Below, one piece after another: positions 26,627 through 37,104 of a stretch of 64,000 bases of DNA (the first letter of the stretch is position 1; each line of letters begins with the position of its first letter). The notes beneath the pieces are model-generated. The model made no database searches. It was given only the letters and a program-made list of their open reading frames with translations, and was not told the DNA's origin. Made by a program: the position numbers and the translations under genes. This DNA comes from Pseudomonas fluorescens. GTDB taxonomy: Bacteria; Pseudomonadota; Gammaproteobacteria; Pseudomonadales; Pseudomonadaceae. The stretch is taken from NCBI RefSeq assembly GCF_003732425.1, contig NZ_MOBX01000013.1, positions 1,242,026 to 1,306,025 of the forward strand, in the 5' to 3' direction.

Positions 26627-28309
26627 TCAGATCCGGAACTGGCCTACGAGTTTGCCCAAGCGCTGCCCCAGCTCTGCCAGACTGCGCGACGTCTGCGCAC
26701 CCAACTGCGTCTCATCGGCCACGCTGTCCACCGCCACCGCAATCTGATGCACGCTGCGGTTGATCTCTTCCGCCACCGCCGTCTGCTCTTCCGCCGCACT
26801 GGCAATCTGCGCGTTCATCGAGTTGATCGTCGCGATCAGCTCGGCCATCGCATCCAGCGAAGCCCCGGCCTGATTGGCTTGCTGCGAAGTGCCGTCACCC
26901 GCTTCGCTGGAACGGCGCATCGCCTCTACCGCTTGCTGCGTACCCGCCTGCAAACGATCGATCATCCCTTGAATCTCCTGAGTGCTGATCTGCGTGCGAC
27001 TGGCCAACGCACGCACCTCATCCGCCACCACGGCAAAACCACGCCCGGCCTCACCGGCCCGCGCCGCTTCAATCGCAGCGTTGAGCGCCAGCAGGTTGGT
27101 CTGTTCGGCGATCGAACGAATCACCCCGAGCACGCCGACAATCGAGGTCACGTCTTGCTGCAGGCTGTCGAGCGACACGCCGCTGCTGCGTATGTCATCG
27201 ACCAGCGCATGAATCTGTTTGATGCTGCCCGCCACCACACGCTTGGCGCTCTGGCCTTCTTCGTCGGTCTGCTGAGCGGCGACGGCGGCGTTCTGCGCGC
27301 TCTTGGCCACTTCCTGCGCGGCGGCAGACATCTCGTTGATCGCCGTGGCGACCTGATCGGTTTCGTGGCGCTGACGCTCCATCGCCTGATCCGAGCGCTG
27401 GGCCTGATCCGACACTTGGGTGACCAGCCCGGTCAGTTGCGTGGTCATCTCGGTGATCTGCCGCACCAGGCCATGAATCTTGTCGACGAAACGGTTGAAC
27501 GAGCCAGCCAGTTCGCCGAGTTCGTCCTGGCTGGTGATGTTCAGGCGACGCGTGAGGTCACCCTCGCCCGCTGCAATGTCGTCGAGGTTGGCTTTCATCA
27601 GGGTCAGCGGACGCAGGATGGTGTTGGCCAACAGCATACCCGCTGCCGCAATCACCAACAGCACCACCAGCGCCACGCCGACGATGCTCAGCACCACGCC
27701 TTGCATGCGTTCCTGCACCTGCGCTTCAACCAACGCCACTTGCGCTTCAATGCCATCGAGGTTGACCGAGGTACCGACGGCCATGTCCCACTTGGCCAGG
27801 TATTCGGTGTAGCCGAGTTTTGGCACCAGCACGTTGGCTTTGCCCGGCAGTGGCGAGCTGTATTGCAGATAGTGGGTGCCGTCCTTCGCCACGCTCACCA
27901 GACCACGATTGACGTAGACGCCGTTCGGGTCGCGGTTGTCCTTGAAGCTTTTGCCCACGCCTTCGGGATCATTGGCCTTGAACAGGCGCACGGTCTCGGA
28001 GTCGTAGCCGAAGAAATAGCCGTCCTTGCCGTAGCGAATGCCCGAGAGCAATTTGATCGCCTGTGCCCGCGCCTCAACGTCACCCGGCGCAGCCGCGTCG
28101 TACAGCGGCTTGATCGTGGTCATGGCCACGGCGACGTAGCTTTGCAGAGTGGCTTTGGCATCGCCGAGCAGACGCTCGCGGGTCTGTTCGACCTCTTTGT
28201 GCGCCTGTTCCTGAAGGATGAACAGCGTGGTCAGACTGATGACCAGCGCAAAGAGCAACACCGGGAGAACGGCGAGGGACAGGACTTTAGTCTTGAGGCT
28301 CAGGCGCAT
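26627..28309 (-). CDS. Methyl-accepting chemotaxis protein with single-Cache sensor
   Basis: A 560-residue chemoreceptor. TM1 spans about residues 9-31 and TM2 about 205-228. Between them the periplasmic domain has the sCache_2 pattern [34 protein letters not shown], then [11 protein letters not shown] and [18 protein letters not shown], as in receptors for small organic acids. A HAMP domain follows ([30 protein letters not shown]), then a long coiled-coil signalling domain with the kinase-contact tip [22 protein letters not shown]. It ends in LVGQFRI with no CheR-docking pentapeptide. It would report to CheA/CheW at the pole. Ligand not identifiable. Confidence 0.92.
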   Translation of the reverse strand: MRLSLKTKVLSLAVLPVLLFALVISLTTLFILQEQAHKEVEQTRERLLGDAKATLQSYVAVAMTTIKPLYDAAAPGDVEARAQAIKLLSGIRYGKDGYFFGYDSETVRLFKANDPEGVGKSFKDNRDPNGVYVNRGLVSVAKDGTHYLQYSSPLPGKANVLVPKLGYTEYLAKWDMAVGTSVNLDGIEAQVALVEAQVQERMQGVVLSIVGVALVVLLVIAAAGMLLANTILRPLTLMKANLDDIAAGEGDLTRRLNITSQDELGELAGSFNRFVDKIHGLVRQITEMTTQLTGLVTQVSDQAQRSDQAMERQRHETDQVATAINEMSAAAQEVAKSAQNAAVAAQQTDEEGQSAKRVVAGSIKQIHALVDDIRSSGVSLDSLQQDVTSIVGVLGVIRSIAEQTNLLALNAAIEAARAGEAGRGFAVVADEVRALASRTQISTQEIQGMIDRLQAGTQQAVEAMRRSSEAGDGTSQQANQAGASLDAMAELIATINSMNAQIASAAEEQTAVAEEINRSVHQIAVAVDSVADETQLGAQTSRSLAELGQRLGKLVGQFRI

Positions 28310-28401
28310 TGTGGGAGCTCACTCTTTTGGTTTTATTGGCGTGGTTAAAGGCTTTAACGGCACGCGCAAGCAAAAGTTGAGTCAGGGATTTCCCCAATCC
28401 C

Positions 28402-28491
28402 CTGTGGGAGCGAGCCTGCTCGCGAATGGGCCGGGTCAGTCACTATCAATGTGAATAAACCACCGCTTTCGCGAGCAGGCTCGCTCCCACA
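28402..28491. repeat. REP doublet, GTGGGAGCGAGCC family
   Basis: Inverted arms between the antiporter 3' end and the start of the sCache chemoreceptor gene. Confidence 0.88.
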
Positions 28492-28507
28492 ATCGGGATT
28501 TTGCAAA

Positions 28508-29824
28508 TCAGAGAACCATCGCGGCCACCCAGCCGAACGCCAGCAGCGGCAGGTTGTAATGCAGGAATGTTGGCACCACGGTGTCCCAGATGTGGTGATG
28601 CTGGCCGTCAATGTTCAAACCGGAGGTCGGACCGAGGGTCGAATCCGAGGCCGGCGAGCCGGCATCGCCCAACGCACCGGCGGTGCCGACGATGCAGACA
28701 ATCGCAATCGGACTGAAGCCCAGTTGCACGCACAGCGGCACGAAAATCGCCGCCAGAATCGGCACCGTGGAAAACGACGAACCGATGCCCATGGTCACCA
28801 GCAACCCGACCAGCAGCATCAACAACGCACCGATGCCCTTGCTGTGATTGATCCACGACGCCGACGACTCGACCAGGGTCTGCACCTCGCCAGTGGCCTT
28901 CATCACCTCGGCGAACCCGGAGGCGGCGATCATGATGAAGCCGATCATCGCCATCATCTTCATGCCCTCGGTGAAGAGGTCATCGGTCTCGCGCCATTTC
29001 ACAATGCCCGACACCGAGAAGATCAGGAAACCGACCAGCGCCCCGATAATCATCGAGTCCAGCAGCAGTTGCACGATGAACGCTGCGGCAATCGCCACGA
29101 GGGCAATCATCAGGCTCAACGGGTTGTATTGCACTGCCACTTGCTCGACCTGCTCGATCTTCGCCAGGTCGTAAACACGCCGCTTGCGATAAGTGATGAA
29201 CGCCATCGCCAGGCCGAAGACCATGCCCAGCGCCGGAATGCCCATGGCGTGGGTGACATTGATGCCGCTGATGTCGACACCGCTACGGGCAACGTTGGCC
29301 AGCAGGATTTCATTGAGGAAGATGTTGCCGAAGCCCACCGGCAGGAACATGTACGGCGTGATCAGACCGAACGTCATGACACAGGCGATCAAGCGGCGGT
29401 CGAGTTGCAGCTTGGTCAATACGTAAAGAAGCGGCGGCACCAAGAGCGGAATGAAGGCAATGTGGATCGGCAGAATGTTCTGCGATGCAATTGCTACCAC
29501 CCACAACAGGCCGATCAGCAGCCATTTGACGCTGCCACCGCCGGTCGCGTGCTGGCGATCGACCATCGCCAGGGCCTTGTCGGCCAGGGCATGGGCCAGG
29601 CCGGACTTGGCGATCGCCACGGCGAAAGCGCCGAGCAAGGCGTAGGACAACGCCACTGTCGCGCCGCCGCCCAGGCCGCTGTTGAACGCCTTGAGCGTGG
29701 CGTCGATGCCCAGACCACCGGTCAGGCCGCCGACCAGCGCGCCAACGATCAAGGCGATCACTACGTGCACGCGGGACAGGCTGAGCACCAGCATGACGCC
29801 GACCGCCGCTATGACTGCATTCAT
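28508..29824 (-). CDS. Na+/H+ antiporter-family membrane transporter (YuiF/NhaC-like)
   Basis: A 438-residue integral membrane protein with about 11-12 hydrophobic helices. [21 protein letters not shown] at the N-terminus, [21 protein letters not shown] in the middle, and the conserved [25 protein letters not shown] near the C-terminus are features of the Na+/H+ antiporter PF03553-type family. The [11 protein letters not shown] segment is the ion-binding-like half-helix repeat seen in related arginine/ornithine or malate-lactate antiporters. Family members may exchange amino acids or carboxylates. Substrate cannot be fixed. It is flanked by two chemoreceptors, suggesting, but not proving, a shared ligand. 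Confidence 0.8.
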   Translation of the reverse strand: MNAVIAAVGVMLVLSLSRVHVVIALIVGALVGGLTGGLGIDATLKAFNSGLGGGATVALSYALLGAFAVAIAKSGLAHALADKALAMVDRQHATGGGSVKWLLIGLLWVVAIASQNILPIHIAFIPLLVPPLLYVLTKLQLDRRLIACVMTFGLITPYMFLPVGFGNIFLNEILLANVARSGVDISGINVTHAMGIPALGMVFGLAMAFITYRKRRVYDLAKIEQVEQVAVQYNPLSLMIALVAIAAAFIVQLLLDSMIIGALVGFLIFSVSGIVKWRETDDLFTEGMKMMAMIGFIMIAASGFAEVMKATGEVQTLVESSASWINHSKGIGALLMLLVGLLVTMGIGSSFSTVPILAAIFVPLCVQLGFSPIAIVCIVGTAGALGDAGSPASDSTLGPTSGLNIDGQHHHIWDTVVPTFLHYNLPLLAFGWVAAMVL

Positions 29825-29988
29825 TTCACTACCTCAAAAAACACTGCGATGGAAAACACATCGCCAGACAGGATGAGTCCGCACAGGTTAACCGGCGGAT
29901 TTGCAAAGAAGGGTCTTATTAGAAGGGCGCGCACTGTGCCGCAGAGTGGCGGCGGTGTCAAAACATCGGGGAGGACTGACGACAACCC

Positions 29989-30120
29989 TGTGGCGAGGGA
30001 GCTTGCTCCCGCTCGGCTGCGCAGCAGTCGCAAACACATCGTTCGCGGTCTCGCTGGATGACCGCATTTGCAGGTTTTAGGGGGCTTCGCCCCCAGCGGG
30101 AGCAAGCTCCCTCGCCGCAG
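29989..30120. repeat. REP doublet, GGCGAGGGAGC family
   Basis: TGGCGAGGGAGCTTGCTCCC with an inverted copy at 30095-30120. The ~80-base interior has its own stems (GGGGGCTTCGCCCCC). It lies in the 435-base space 29825-30258, which has no gene. Confidence 0.85.
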
Positions 30121-30258
30121 GTTGTGAGGCCAGCCAAAAGAGGAGGATTCAGCCAGAGCATGCGGCAATCGGTCATATTGTATTTCAAGGATAAAGAAAG
30201 CCGGTTTGCGGCCGTTACAGTGCAAAGTCTCAGATATTTATCGAATAAGGACGTCTCC

Positions 30259-32406
30259 ATGTCGCTCAGACAACTTTCCATCCAATGGAAAATCACCCTG
30301 CTCGCCGGCCTCTGCCTGGCCGGTATCGTGACCCTGTTGGTGGGTCTTTCGCTGTATCGCATGGAGCACAGTTCTGAACTGGTAAAAGCTTCGAGCATGG
30401 AAATGCTCACCGAGTCGGCGCAAGCGCGCATCGAGTCGCAAGGTGAAGTGCAGGCCGCCGGCATTCGCCAGCAGTTCATGGATGCCTATCAGTACGGCCA
30501 CGGCTTTTCGCGGCAAGTGCTATTTCTGCGCGAACAGGCCGAGAAGCGTTTCCTCGATGCCTTCGACCTGCGCGAAGACATGACCCGTCAGGTCAAATCG
30601 GCGCTGCAAGCCAACCCGGACCTGCTCGGCCTGTCGCTGGTGTTCGAAGCCAATGCGCTGGACGGCAAGGACGAACTGTTCGCCGGTCAGGCTGAACTCG
30701 GCAGCAACGACAAGGGCCGTTTCGCCCTGTACTGGTCGCAACCGACCCCGGGCAAAGTCACTTCGATGGCCCTGCCGGAAAGCGACATGACCGACACCAG
30801 CACCGGCCCCAGCGGTCAAGCGGCCAACGCCTGGTTCACCTGCCCGCGCGCCACGCTCAAGCCGTGCGTGATCGAACCGTACTTCTATGTGATCGACGGG
30901 CAAAAAGTGCTGATGACCAGCATCGTCTTCCCGCTGATGGTCAACGGCAAAGTCATCGCTTCGCTGTCGGTCGACATCAACCTCAACAGCCTGCAAGCGA
31001 TCAGCCAGAGCGCCAGCAAGAAGCTTTATGACGGCCAGACCGCCGTGAGCATCATTAGCCCCGCCGGCCTGCTCGCCGGTTACAGCCGGGATGCCGGCAA
31101 ACTCAGCCAGCGCCTGGACGCGGTGGATAAAACCAGCGGCGCCGAACTGCTGAGCAAACTCGCTTCCAGCACCAGTGTGAGCAGCCTGCACAGCAACGGC
31201 CAGTTGAAAGTGTTGTCGCCGTTCCAGCCGATCCCCGGCGGCCCGGCGTGGGGCGTTTTGCTGGATGTGCCGGAAAAAGTCCTGGTCAGCCGCGCCGAAG
31301 CGCTCAAGCAACAACTGGATGCCAGCAACAACTCAGGCACGCTGATCGAATTGAGCCTCGGCGTGCTGGCCGCATTGATCGGCTTGCTGCTGGTATGGCT
31401 GATGGCGCGCAGCGTGACCAAACCGATCCTCGGTGTGGCGCACATGCTTGAAGACATCGCCAGTGGCGAAGGTGATCTGACCCGCCGTCTGGCCTACGAC
31501 AAAAAGGACGAACTTGGCCAGTTGGCCGGTTGGTTCAACAAGTTCCTCGACAAGTTGCAGCCGATCATTGCCGAGGTAAAACGCTCGGTGCAGGACGCGC
31601 GCAACACCGCCGACCAGTCCTCGGCCATCGCCACTCAAACCAGCGCCGGCATGGAGCAGCAGTACCGTCAGGTCGATCAGGTCGCCACCGCGTCCCACGA
31701 AATGAGCGCCACCGCGCAAGACGTCGCCCGCAGCGCTGCGCAGGCTGCCGAGGCAGCCAAGGATGCTGATCGCGCCACGCGCCAGGGCCTGACCGTGATT
31801 GATCGCACCACGGCGAGCATCGACACCCTCGCCGCCGACATGAGTGCGGCAATGGTGCAAGTCGAAGGGCTGGCGGCCAACAGCGAGAAAATCGGCGCGG
31901 TGCTGGAAACCATTCGCGCCATCGCCGAACAGACCAACCTGCTGGCGCTCAACGCCGCGATCGAAGCAGCGCGTGCCGGTGAAGCCGGACGCGGTTTTGC
32001 CGTGGTCGCCGACGAAGTACGTAACCTCGCCCGCCGCACGCAAGAGTCGGTGGAAGAAACCCGTCAGGTCATCGAGCAACTGCAAACCGGTACGCAGGAT
32101 GTGGTCGGTTCGATGGGCAACAGCCATCGTCAGGCTCAGGGCAGTGTCGAACAAGTCGGCCAGGCGGTGACCGCACTGCGTCAGATCGGCGATGCGGTGA
32201 CGGTGATCAGTGACATGAACCTGCAGATTGCCAGTGCCGCTGAAGAGCAAAGTGCGGTGGCCGAGGAGATCAATAACAACGTGGCGACGATCCGCGATGT
32301 GACCGAGTCGTTGTCCGGACAGGCGAATGAATCGGCGCGGGTGAGTCAGTCGCTCAATAGCCTGGCGAATCAGCAGCAAAGCCTTATGGATCAGTTCCGC
32401 GTCTGA
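30259..32406 (+). CDS. Methyl-accepting chemotaxis protein with double-Cache-type sensor
   Basis: A 715-residue chemoreceptor. TM1 lies at about residues 12-34 ([21 protein letters not shown]) and TM2 at about 370-392 ([21 protein letters not shown]). The ~330-residue periplasmic domain contains [24 protein letters not shown] and [15 protein letters not shown], the conserved fold of dCache_1 sensors. It ends with [17 protein letters not shown] ([21 protein letters not shown]) and a signalling domain with [22 protein letters not shown] follow. No C-terminal CheR pentapeptide is present. AAGGA lies 8 bases before the ATG at 30259. The cysteines at [15 protein letters not shown] may form a disulfide in the sensor, as in other Pseudomonas dCache receptors. 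Ligand unknown. Confidence 0.92.
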   Translation: MSLRQLSIQWKITLLAGLCLAGIVTLLVGLSLYRMEHSSELVKASSMEMLTESAQARIESQGEVQAAGIRQQFMDAYQYGHGFSRQVLFLREQAEKRFLDAFDLREDMTRQVKSALQANPDLLGLSLVFEANALDGKDELFAGQAELGSNDKGRFALYWSQPTPGKVTSMALPESDMTDTSTGPSGQAANAWFTCPRATLKPCVIEPYFYVIDGQKVLMTSIVFPLMVNGKVIASLSVDINLNSLQAISQSASKKLYDGQTAVSIISPAGLLAGYSRDAGKLSQRLDAVDKTSGAELLSKLASSTSVSSLHSNGQLKVLSPFQPIPGGPAWGVLLDVPEKVLVSRAEALKQQLDASNNSGTLIELSLGVLAALIGLLLVWLMARSVTKPILGVAHMLEDIASGEGDLTRRLAYDKKDELGQLAGWFNKFLDKLQPIIAEVKRSVQDARNTADQSSAIATQTSAGMEQQYRQVDQVATASHEMSATAQDVARSAAQAAEAAKDADRATRQGLTVIDRTTASIDTLAADMSAAMVQVEGLAANSEKIGAVLETIRAIAEQTNLLALNAAIEAARAGEAGRGFAVVADEVRNLARRTQESVEETRQVIEQLQTGTQDVVGSMGNSHRQAQGSVEQVGQAVTALRQIGDAVTVISDMNLQIASAAEEQSAVAEEINNNVATIRDVTESLSGQANESARVSQSLNSLANQQQSLMDQFRV

Positions 32407-32434
32407 CTCAGACTCAAGTCCGACGGAACTCTAA

Positions 32435-32525
32435 TGTGGGAGCGAGCCTGCTCGCGAAAGCGCTAGATCAATCAACAGAGATGTCGACTGACCTGGCCAC
32501 TTCGCGAGCAGGCTCGCTCCCACAG
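32435..32525. repeat. REP doublet, GTGGGAGCGAGCC family
   Basis: Inverted arms in the convergent space between the double-Cache chemoreceptor and the histidine kinase. Confidence 0.88.
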
Positions 32526-32546
32526 GTTTTTTGGGTGTTTTGACGA

Positions 32547-33860
32547 TCAGCGTTTAGGCAACTCGATCACCACTTTCAAACCGCCCCATTCACTCTCGCC
32601 CAGCACCAGCAGCCCGCCCCACGTGTCGACGATGTCGCGCACAATCCCCAGCCCCAAGCCATGCCCGTGGGTCTGCTCATCCAGCCGCGTGCCCCGGCTG
32701 AACACCTCAGTGCGCTGCTCTTCGGGAATCCCCGGGCCGTCATCTTCGACGCTCAGAGCGAAGCCATCCGAACGTTCGATCACACTCAGGCGCACCTCGG
32801 CATCCGCCCATTTGCAAGCGTTGTCCAACAAGTTGCCGAGCAGTTCCAGCAAATCCTCGCGATCCCACGGCAGTTGCAATCCCGCTGGCGCGACATAACT
32901 CAACGCCAGATGCTCACCGTGAATCATGTTCAGCGTCGCCAGTAACCCCGGCAGTTCCGCATCGCAATCAAACAGCGCCCCCGGCAGCGCATCACCGGAC
33001 AGCCGCGCACGGTTCAATTCGCGATTGAGTCGCTGCTGCACCTGCTCCAGCTGTTCCTTGAGCACCTTGCGCAACTCGGGATGCGCATCGAGTTTTTCAC
33101 TGGAGGCCAGGCTCAACAGCACCGCCAACGGCGTTTTCAATGCATGCCCGAGATTGCCCAAAGCATTGCGCGAGCGCTTGAGGCTGTCTTCAGTGTGTGC
33201 GAGCAAATGGTTGATCTGCGCCACCAACGGCTCCAGTTCCACCGGCACCTGATCATCCAGTTGCGAACGCTGGCCCTGCTGCAATTGCGCGATCTGCTCG
33301 CGGGCCTTTTCCAGCGGTTTCAACGCGCGGCGCACGGTCAATCGCTGCAAGAACAGAATCAGCAACAATGCCGCCAGGCCAAGGCCCAGACCGATCTGGC
33401 GCATGCGCTGGAAGCTCTCGCGCACCGGCGTGTAATCCTGCGCGACGCTGATCGAGATCGACTGGCCCAGGCGCCGGTAATCCGAGCGCAGCACCAGCAA
33501 TTGCTGGCCGTCCGGCCCCAGTTGCAGATTGCTGTGCAGCCCGGGATGGTCGAGCAGCGGCAGGTCCTGATCCCACAATGAGCGCGAACGCCAATGGCTG
33601 TCGGCAAAATCAATACGGAAGTAGTGCCCGGAAAACGGCCGCTGATAAGCCGGCGACAGATGCCGTTCATCCAGCTGCAAACCTTGCGGGCCGCGAACCA
33701 GCGCCACCAGCAGGCTTTCGCTGTCGTTGCGCAGGCCGGCTTCGAGGTAGCGCTGCAAACCCACCTCGAACAACCACAGACTGGTTTGTGCGAGCACCAC
33801 GCCGACGACCACCATCACGCTGATCAGACCCAGGCTCAAGCGGCGCTGGATCGACCTCAC
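32547..33860 (-). CDS. Sensor histidine kinase of a PepSY-linked two-component system
   Basis: A 437-residue membrane kinase. TM1 is at about residues 9-31 and TM2 near 156-176, with a ~120-residue periplasmic sensor ([21 protein letters not shown]) between them. A HAMP-like linker ([17 protein letters not shown]) follows. The H-box is [15 protein letters not shown] (phospho-His). The N box is [10 protein letters not shown]1 is [12 protein letters not shown] and G2 is [19 protein letters not shown] is typical of the PhoQ-like subgroup. The GTG start overlaps the regulator stop by 4 bases. The order PepSY, PepSY, RR, HK recalls the P. aeruginosa bqs/car locus (Fe2+/Ca2+ sensing). The RExxE iron motif I recall from BqsS is not present in the periplasmic part here (the nearest is RESFQ), so the signal may differ. 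Confidence 0.9.
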   Translation of the reverse strand: MRSIQRRLSLGLISVMVVVGVVLAQTSLWLFEVGLQRYLEAGLRNDSESLLVALVRGPQGLQLDERHLSPAYQRPFSGHYFRIDFADSHWRSRSLWDQDLPLLDHPGLHSNLQLGPDGQQLLVLRSDYRRLGQSISISVAQDYTPVRESFQRMRQIGLGLGLAALLLILFLQRLTVRRALKPLEKAREQIAQLQQGQRSQLDDQVPVELEPLVAQINHLLAHTEDSLKRSRNALGNLGHALKTPLAVLLSLASSEKLDAHPELRKVLKEQLEQVQQRLNRELNRARLSGDALPGALFDCDAELPGLLATLNMIHGEHLALSYVAPAGLQLPWDREDLLELLGNLLDNACKWADAEVRLSVIERSDGFALSVEDDGPGIPEEQRTEVFSRGTRLDEQTHGHGLGLGIVRDIVDTWGGLLVLGESEWGGLKVVIELPKR

Positions 33861-34525
33861 GAAGCTTGCCCACCAAACAGGTAACCCTGGCCGCGACGGG
33901 TTTCGATCACGCTTTTGCCGAGCTTGCGCCGCAGGTGATTGACGTGCACTTCGAGGACGTTGGAGTCGCGCTCGGTTTCACCGTCGTAGAGGTGTTCGGC
34001 GAGGTGGCTTTTAGAGAGGATCTGCTCCGGGTGCAGCATGAAATAGCGCAGCAGACGAAATTCGGCGGCGGTCAGTTGAATATCGGCGCCGTCGCGCACC
34101 ACGCACTGGCGGCCCTCGTCCAGATGCAGACCGGCCGCCTGCAATGTCGGTTGATTGGCCTGGCCTTTGGAGCGGCGTAGCAGCGATTGGATGCGCAACT
34201 GCAACTCTTCAGGGTGGAACGGTTTGGTCAGGTAATCGTCGGCGCCGGCCTTCAGGCCTTCGATGCGTTCGGCCCAGGAATCGCGCGCCGTGAGGATCAA
34301 TACCGGAATTGCCAGACCGCCGGCACGCCACTGCGCCAACACCTCAAGCCCCGGCACGCCCGGCAGGCCGAGGTCGAGAATGATCAGGTCATAGGGTTCG
34401 CTGCTGCCCTGATACAGCGCATCACGCCCGTCCGCCAGCCAATCCACCGCGTAACCTTGCCGTTGCAGGCTGGCGAGCAATTCGTCGGCCAGCGGTACGT
34501 GGTCTTCCACCAAAAGCAAACGCAT
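33857..34525 (-). CDS. OmpR/PhoP-family response regulator
   Basis: A 222-residue regulator. The receiver domain has the acidic pocket (VEDH), the phospho-acceptor Asp51 in [14 protein letters not shown] and the conserved Lys in YLTKPF. It is followed by a winged-helix DNA-binding domain ([46 protein letters not shown]). It is phosphorylated by the downstream kinase and probably activates its own operon, including the two PepSY genes. The start at 34525 lies 3 bases after the stop of the second PepSY gene, and its 3' end overlaps the kinase start. Confidence 0.94.
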   Translation of the reverse strand: MRLLLVEDHVPLADELLASLQRQGYAVDWLADGRDALYQGSSEPYDLIILDLGLPGVPGLEVLAQWRAGGLAIPVLILTARDSWAERIEGLKAGADDYLTKPFHPEELQLRIQSLLRRSKGQANQPTLQAAGLHLDEGRQCVVRDGADIQLTAAEFRLLRYFMLHPEQILSKSHLAEHLYDGETERDSNVLEVHVNHLRRKLGKSVIETRRGQGYLFGGQAS

Positions 34526-34528
34526 CGA

Positions 34529-34840
34529 TCAATCTTCCTTGTCTTTCACAAGTTCACCGGTATCGGCCTTCAAGTGCAGCTCACGGGCGACACCTTCGAC
34601 GGTGAGCAACTCGACTTCATAAATGTACACGTCGTGTTTTTCTTCCAGCTCGACTTCCAGCAGTTTTGCGCCGGGATAGCGATCCATCGCCTGCTGCAGC
34701 ACTTGCTCCAGCGGCAGGATCACGCCCTGCTTGCGCAAATTGAGCGCTTCGTCCGGGCCGAGGTCGCGAGCCATCGCCGTCGAGCAACACATTACCAGCG
34801 CCAACGCCGTGCGGCGGGTGGCGCAAACATTAACCTTCAT
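34529..34840 (-). CDS. PepSY-domain periplasmic protein (second)
   Basis: A 103-residue protein: signal peptide (TRRTALALVMCCSTAMA) then RDLGPDEALNLRKQGVILPLE and the PepSY core QAMDRYPGAKLLEVELEEKHDVYIYEVELLTVEG, ending KADTGELVKDKED. It is clearly paralogous to the upstream neighbour (ARDLGPDEAL, GSK/GAKL, E-EE, YIYEVE/YIYQVE, D-TG-LVKD). PepSY modules bind or inhibit peptidases, or sense the envelope. The ATG overlaps the upstream stop as TAATG, giving tight coupling. A start at 34900 is possible but lacks a signal peptide. Confidence 0.85.
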   Translation of the reverse strand: MKVNVCATRRTALALVMCCSTAMARDLGPDEALNLRKQGVILPLEQVLQQAMDRYPGAKLLEVELEEKHDVYIYEVELLTVEGVARELHLKADTGELVKDKED

Positions 34841-35148
34841 TACGTATCCTGATGATCCTTGAGAACCTGCCCAGTCACCGCGTCTAATTCCAGATCCCAC
34901 TCCAGCCCCTGCGGATCACGCATTTCGACCTGATAGATGTACTTGCCGTACTGCTCTTCCAGCTCGGTGTCGGTGATCTTCGAGCCCGGGTGTTTGGCCA
35001 ACGCAGTGGCGTTGAGCTTCTCGAAGGAGACGATAGTACCAGCGTCGCGCAGACGCAGGGCTTCGTCAGGGCCGAGATCGCGGGCGTGGGCGAGGCTGGC
35101 AGTGGAGCCGATGATCGCGGCAATGGACAGGGCAGTCAGGGTTTTCAT
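34840..35148 (-). CDS. PepSY-domain periplasmic protein (first)
   Basis: A 102-residue protein with signal peptide MKTLTALSIAAIIGSTASLAHA. The mature part is one PepSY unit: ARDLGPDEALRLRDAGTIVSF, NATALAKHPGSKITDTELEEQYGKYIYQVEMRDPQG, LELDAVTGQVLKDHQDT. It is the first gene of the operon PepSY1-PepSY2-RR-HK. The likely role is an auxiliary periplasmic sensor or modulator, or an output gene, of the two-component system; which one cannot be told from sequence. Confidence 0.85.
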   Translation of the reverse strand: MKTLTALSIAAIIGSTASLAHARDLGPDEALRLRDAGTIVSFEKLNATALAKHPGSKITDTELEEQYGKYIYQVEMRDPQGLEWDLELDAVTGQVLKDHQDT

Positions 35149-35251
35149 GGTGTCTCCGTATTTTTATGTATTGCTTACGGTGGGCACCTTAGCGGGATGA
35201 ACTTAACTGAAACTGAATTGCCATCATTGCCCCAGCTCAACACATGCCCCC

Positions 35252-35337
35252 GTGTAGGAGCTGCCGCAGGCTACGATCTTTTGATCTTGTCTTTAAAAAA
35301 AAAAATCAAAAGATCGCAGCCTGCGGCGCTCCTACAA
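35252..35337. repeat. REP-like doublet, GTAGGAGCTGCCGCAGG family
   Basis: Inverted arms with a central A-run (eleven A). The right arm is slightly shortened (GCCTGCGGCGCTCCTACA). It lies between the two divergent operons. Confidence 0.85.
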
Positions 35338-35389
35338 GGTTTTGTAACATGTGCTTATAATTGTTCGCTTGCTAACGATCGAGACCGGT

Positions 35390-36469
35390 ATGACCGCCAT
35401 CCACATCAAATTCCCCGCCCTCACCCTCAAGGCCGGCCCACGCGCCATGGCGCGCATTCGTGCCCAGGGTCTGAACGCTGCCGACGTCGGCACCCTGCCC
35501 GGCGCCGCCGGTGGGCCGAAGGCGTTGGGCATTCAGGGGCTGGATCTGGCGCTGTTCGGTGAATGGCTGCCGACGGCACCGCGCGAACGCTCGCTGATCG
35601 GCGCCTCGGTCGGTTCCTGGCGCTTCGCCAGCGCGTGTCTGCCGGACGCTGCCGAAGGCATCCGCCGCCTCGGTCATCTCTACGCCGAGCAGAACTTCAA
35701 CAAAGGCGTGACCATGGCCGAGATCAGCCAGAGTTCGCAGCGCATGCTCAATGACCTGCTCGACGGCCGCGACGCGAGCATCCTCAACAATGCCGACTAT
35801 CGCCTGAACATCATGGTGGTCAAAAGCCACGGACGGCTGGCCGACGACCATCGCGGCCGCCTCGGTCTGGCACTGGGCTCGGTGATCGCCGACAACCTGC
35901 GCGGCCGCGCACGGCTGTCGCGGCACTTCGAACGCCTGATCATTCACGACCCGCGCCTCGCCCCGCCGGTGAATGCGCTGAACGACTTCCCGTCACGCTT
36001 CGTCGCGCTGAACGCCGGCAACCTGCGTCAGGCCCTGTTGGCTTCCGGTTCGATCCCGATGGTCATGGAAGGTGTGCGCGACTTGCCGGGTGCGGGTGCC
36101 GGCACCTTCCGCGACGGCGGTCTGCTCGACTATCACCTCGACCTGCCCTACAGCGGCGACGGCATCGTGCTCTATCCGCACTTCACCGACCGGGTGATTC
36201 CAGGCTGGTTCGACAAGACCCTGCCATGGCGCAAAGCCTCGATCCAGCGCCTGCAAGACGTGCTGCTGCTCGCGCCGTCGAAGGAATATTTGGCGCGCCT
36301 GCCTTACGGCAAACTACCCGACCGCAACGACTTCAAGCGCTTTATGGGCGATGCGCCGAGCCGGCAGAATTACTGGCACGCGGCGATGGACGAGAGCCGT
36401 CGCCTCGGTGATGAGTTCCTTGAACTGACTGCCAATGGTCGCCTCGCCGAGCGCTTGCTGACCCTTTAG
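35390..36469 (+). CDS. Patatin-like phospholipase/lipid hydrolase
   Basis: A 359-residue protein with the patatin catalytic dyad. The nucleophile elbow GASVG (Ser, with [11 protein letters not shown]) follows the oxyanion Gly-rich loop [15 protein letters not shown]. The catalytic Asp is in [10 protein letters not shown]. It has no signal peptide, so it is probably cytosolic or membrane-peripheral. It carries a ~70-residue C-terminal extension. Substrate is unknown; the family cleaves acyl esters of phospholipids. The start at 35390 ([13 protein letters not shown]) is preferred over 35351, although its ribosome site is weak (GAGA). Confidence 0.8.
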   Translation: MTAIHIKFPALTLKAGPRAMARIRAQGLNAADVGTLPGAAGGPKALGIQGLDLALFGEWLPTAPRERSLIGASVGSWRFASACLPDAAEGIRRLGHLYAEQNFNKGVTMAEISQSSQRMLNDLLDGRDASILNNADYRLNIMVVKSHGRLADDHRGRLGLALGSVIADNLRGRARLSRHFERLIIHDPRLAPPVNALNDFPSRFVALNAGNLRQALLASGSIPMVMEGVRDLPGAGAGTFRDGGLLDYHLDLPYSGDGIVLYPHFTDRVIPGWFDKTLPWRKASIQRLQDVLLLAPSKEYLARLPYGKLPDRNDFKRFMGDAPSRQNYWHAAMDESRRLGDEFLELTANGRLAERLLTL

Positions 36470-36554
36470 TCAGCACGGCCAAACACAAGCTGGTAAACTC
36501 GCCGCCTGCCCGAATCGCTGCGGCGAACGCCATCTGAACAGAGCTAAAAATACC

Positions 36555-36911
36555 GTGGAAATCTTCAAAGAGTTTACTTTCGAATCCGCCCACCGCCTGC
36601 CGCACGTCCCGGACGGCCACAAGTGCGGGCGTCTGCACGGTCACTCGTTCAAAGTGGCGATTCACCTCAGCGGCGACCTCGATCCACACACTGGCTGGAT
36701 CCGCGATTTCTCCGAGATCAAGGCGATCTTCAAGCCGCTGTACGAGCGTCTGGATCACAACTACCTCAACGACATTCCCGGTCTGGAAAACCCGACCAGC
36801 GAAGTGCTGGCCAAATTCATCTGGAAGGAATTGAAGCCACTGCTGCCGGAACTGAGCGCGATCCGCATTCACGAGACCTGCACCAGTGGTTGCATCTATC
36901 GCGGTGAGTAA
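36555..36911 (+). CDS. queD: 6-carboxy-5,6,7,8-tetrahydropterin synthase (QueD)
   Basis: QueD converts 7,8-dihydroneopterin triphosphate to 6-carboxytetrahydropterin, the first committed step toward preQ0 and queuosine. The 118-residue protein has the zinc-binding histidines in [24 protein letters not shown], with the catalytic Cys in [10 protein letters not shown]. The catalytic Glu/Asp/His set follows later ([34 protein letters not shown]). The start is GTG at 36555. No other que gene is adjacent; queC/queE are expected elsewhere. A preQ1 riboswitch fold is not evident in the short leader. Confidence 0.95.
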   Translation: MEIFKEFTFESAHRLPHVPDGHKCGRLHGHSFKVAIHLSGDLDPHTGWIRDFSEIKAIFKPLYERLDHNYLNDIPGLENPTSEVLAKFIWKELKPLLPELSAIRIHETCTSGCIYRGE

Positions 36912-36929
36912 CCTGGGATAGATCTCCCT

Positions 36930-37014
36930 TGTAGGAGCTGCCGAAGGCTGCGATCTTTTGATCTTGGTTCTTAAAAGCAAAATCAAAAGATCGCGGCCTT
37001 CGGCAGCTCCTACA
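36930..37014. repeat. REP-like doublet, GTAGGAGCTGCCGAAGG family
   Basis: Inverted arms just after queD, with central TTCTTAAAAGCAA. Confidence 0.9.
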
Positions 37015-37035
37015 GAGGGATTGGTGTTTTGCCAG

Positions 37036-37061
37036 AAAACAGCCTTCATGGCTGTTTTTTT
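37036..37061 (+). terminator. Rho-independent terminator downstream of queD
   Basis: AAAACAGCC, loop TTCAT, GGCTGTTTT with a T-run of seven. It lies between the REP-like element and the hydrolase gene. Confidence 0.8.
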
Positions 37062-37104
37062 ACGCCTATGCTTTTTGGCTCCGACCCGCCAAGAGGACAG
37101 GCCC

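Noticed and set aside
36470..36554. PreQ1 riboswitch before queD
   Set aside because: The short leader has no C-rich pseudoknot tail or A-rich element typical of preQ1 classes; there is not enough to call it.
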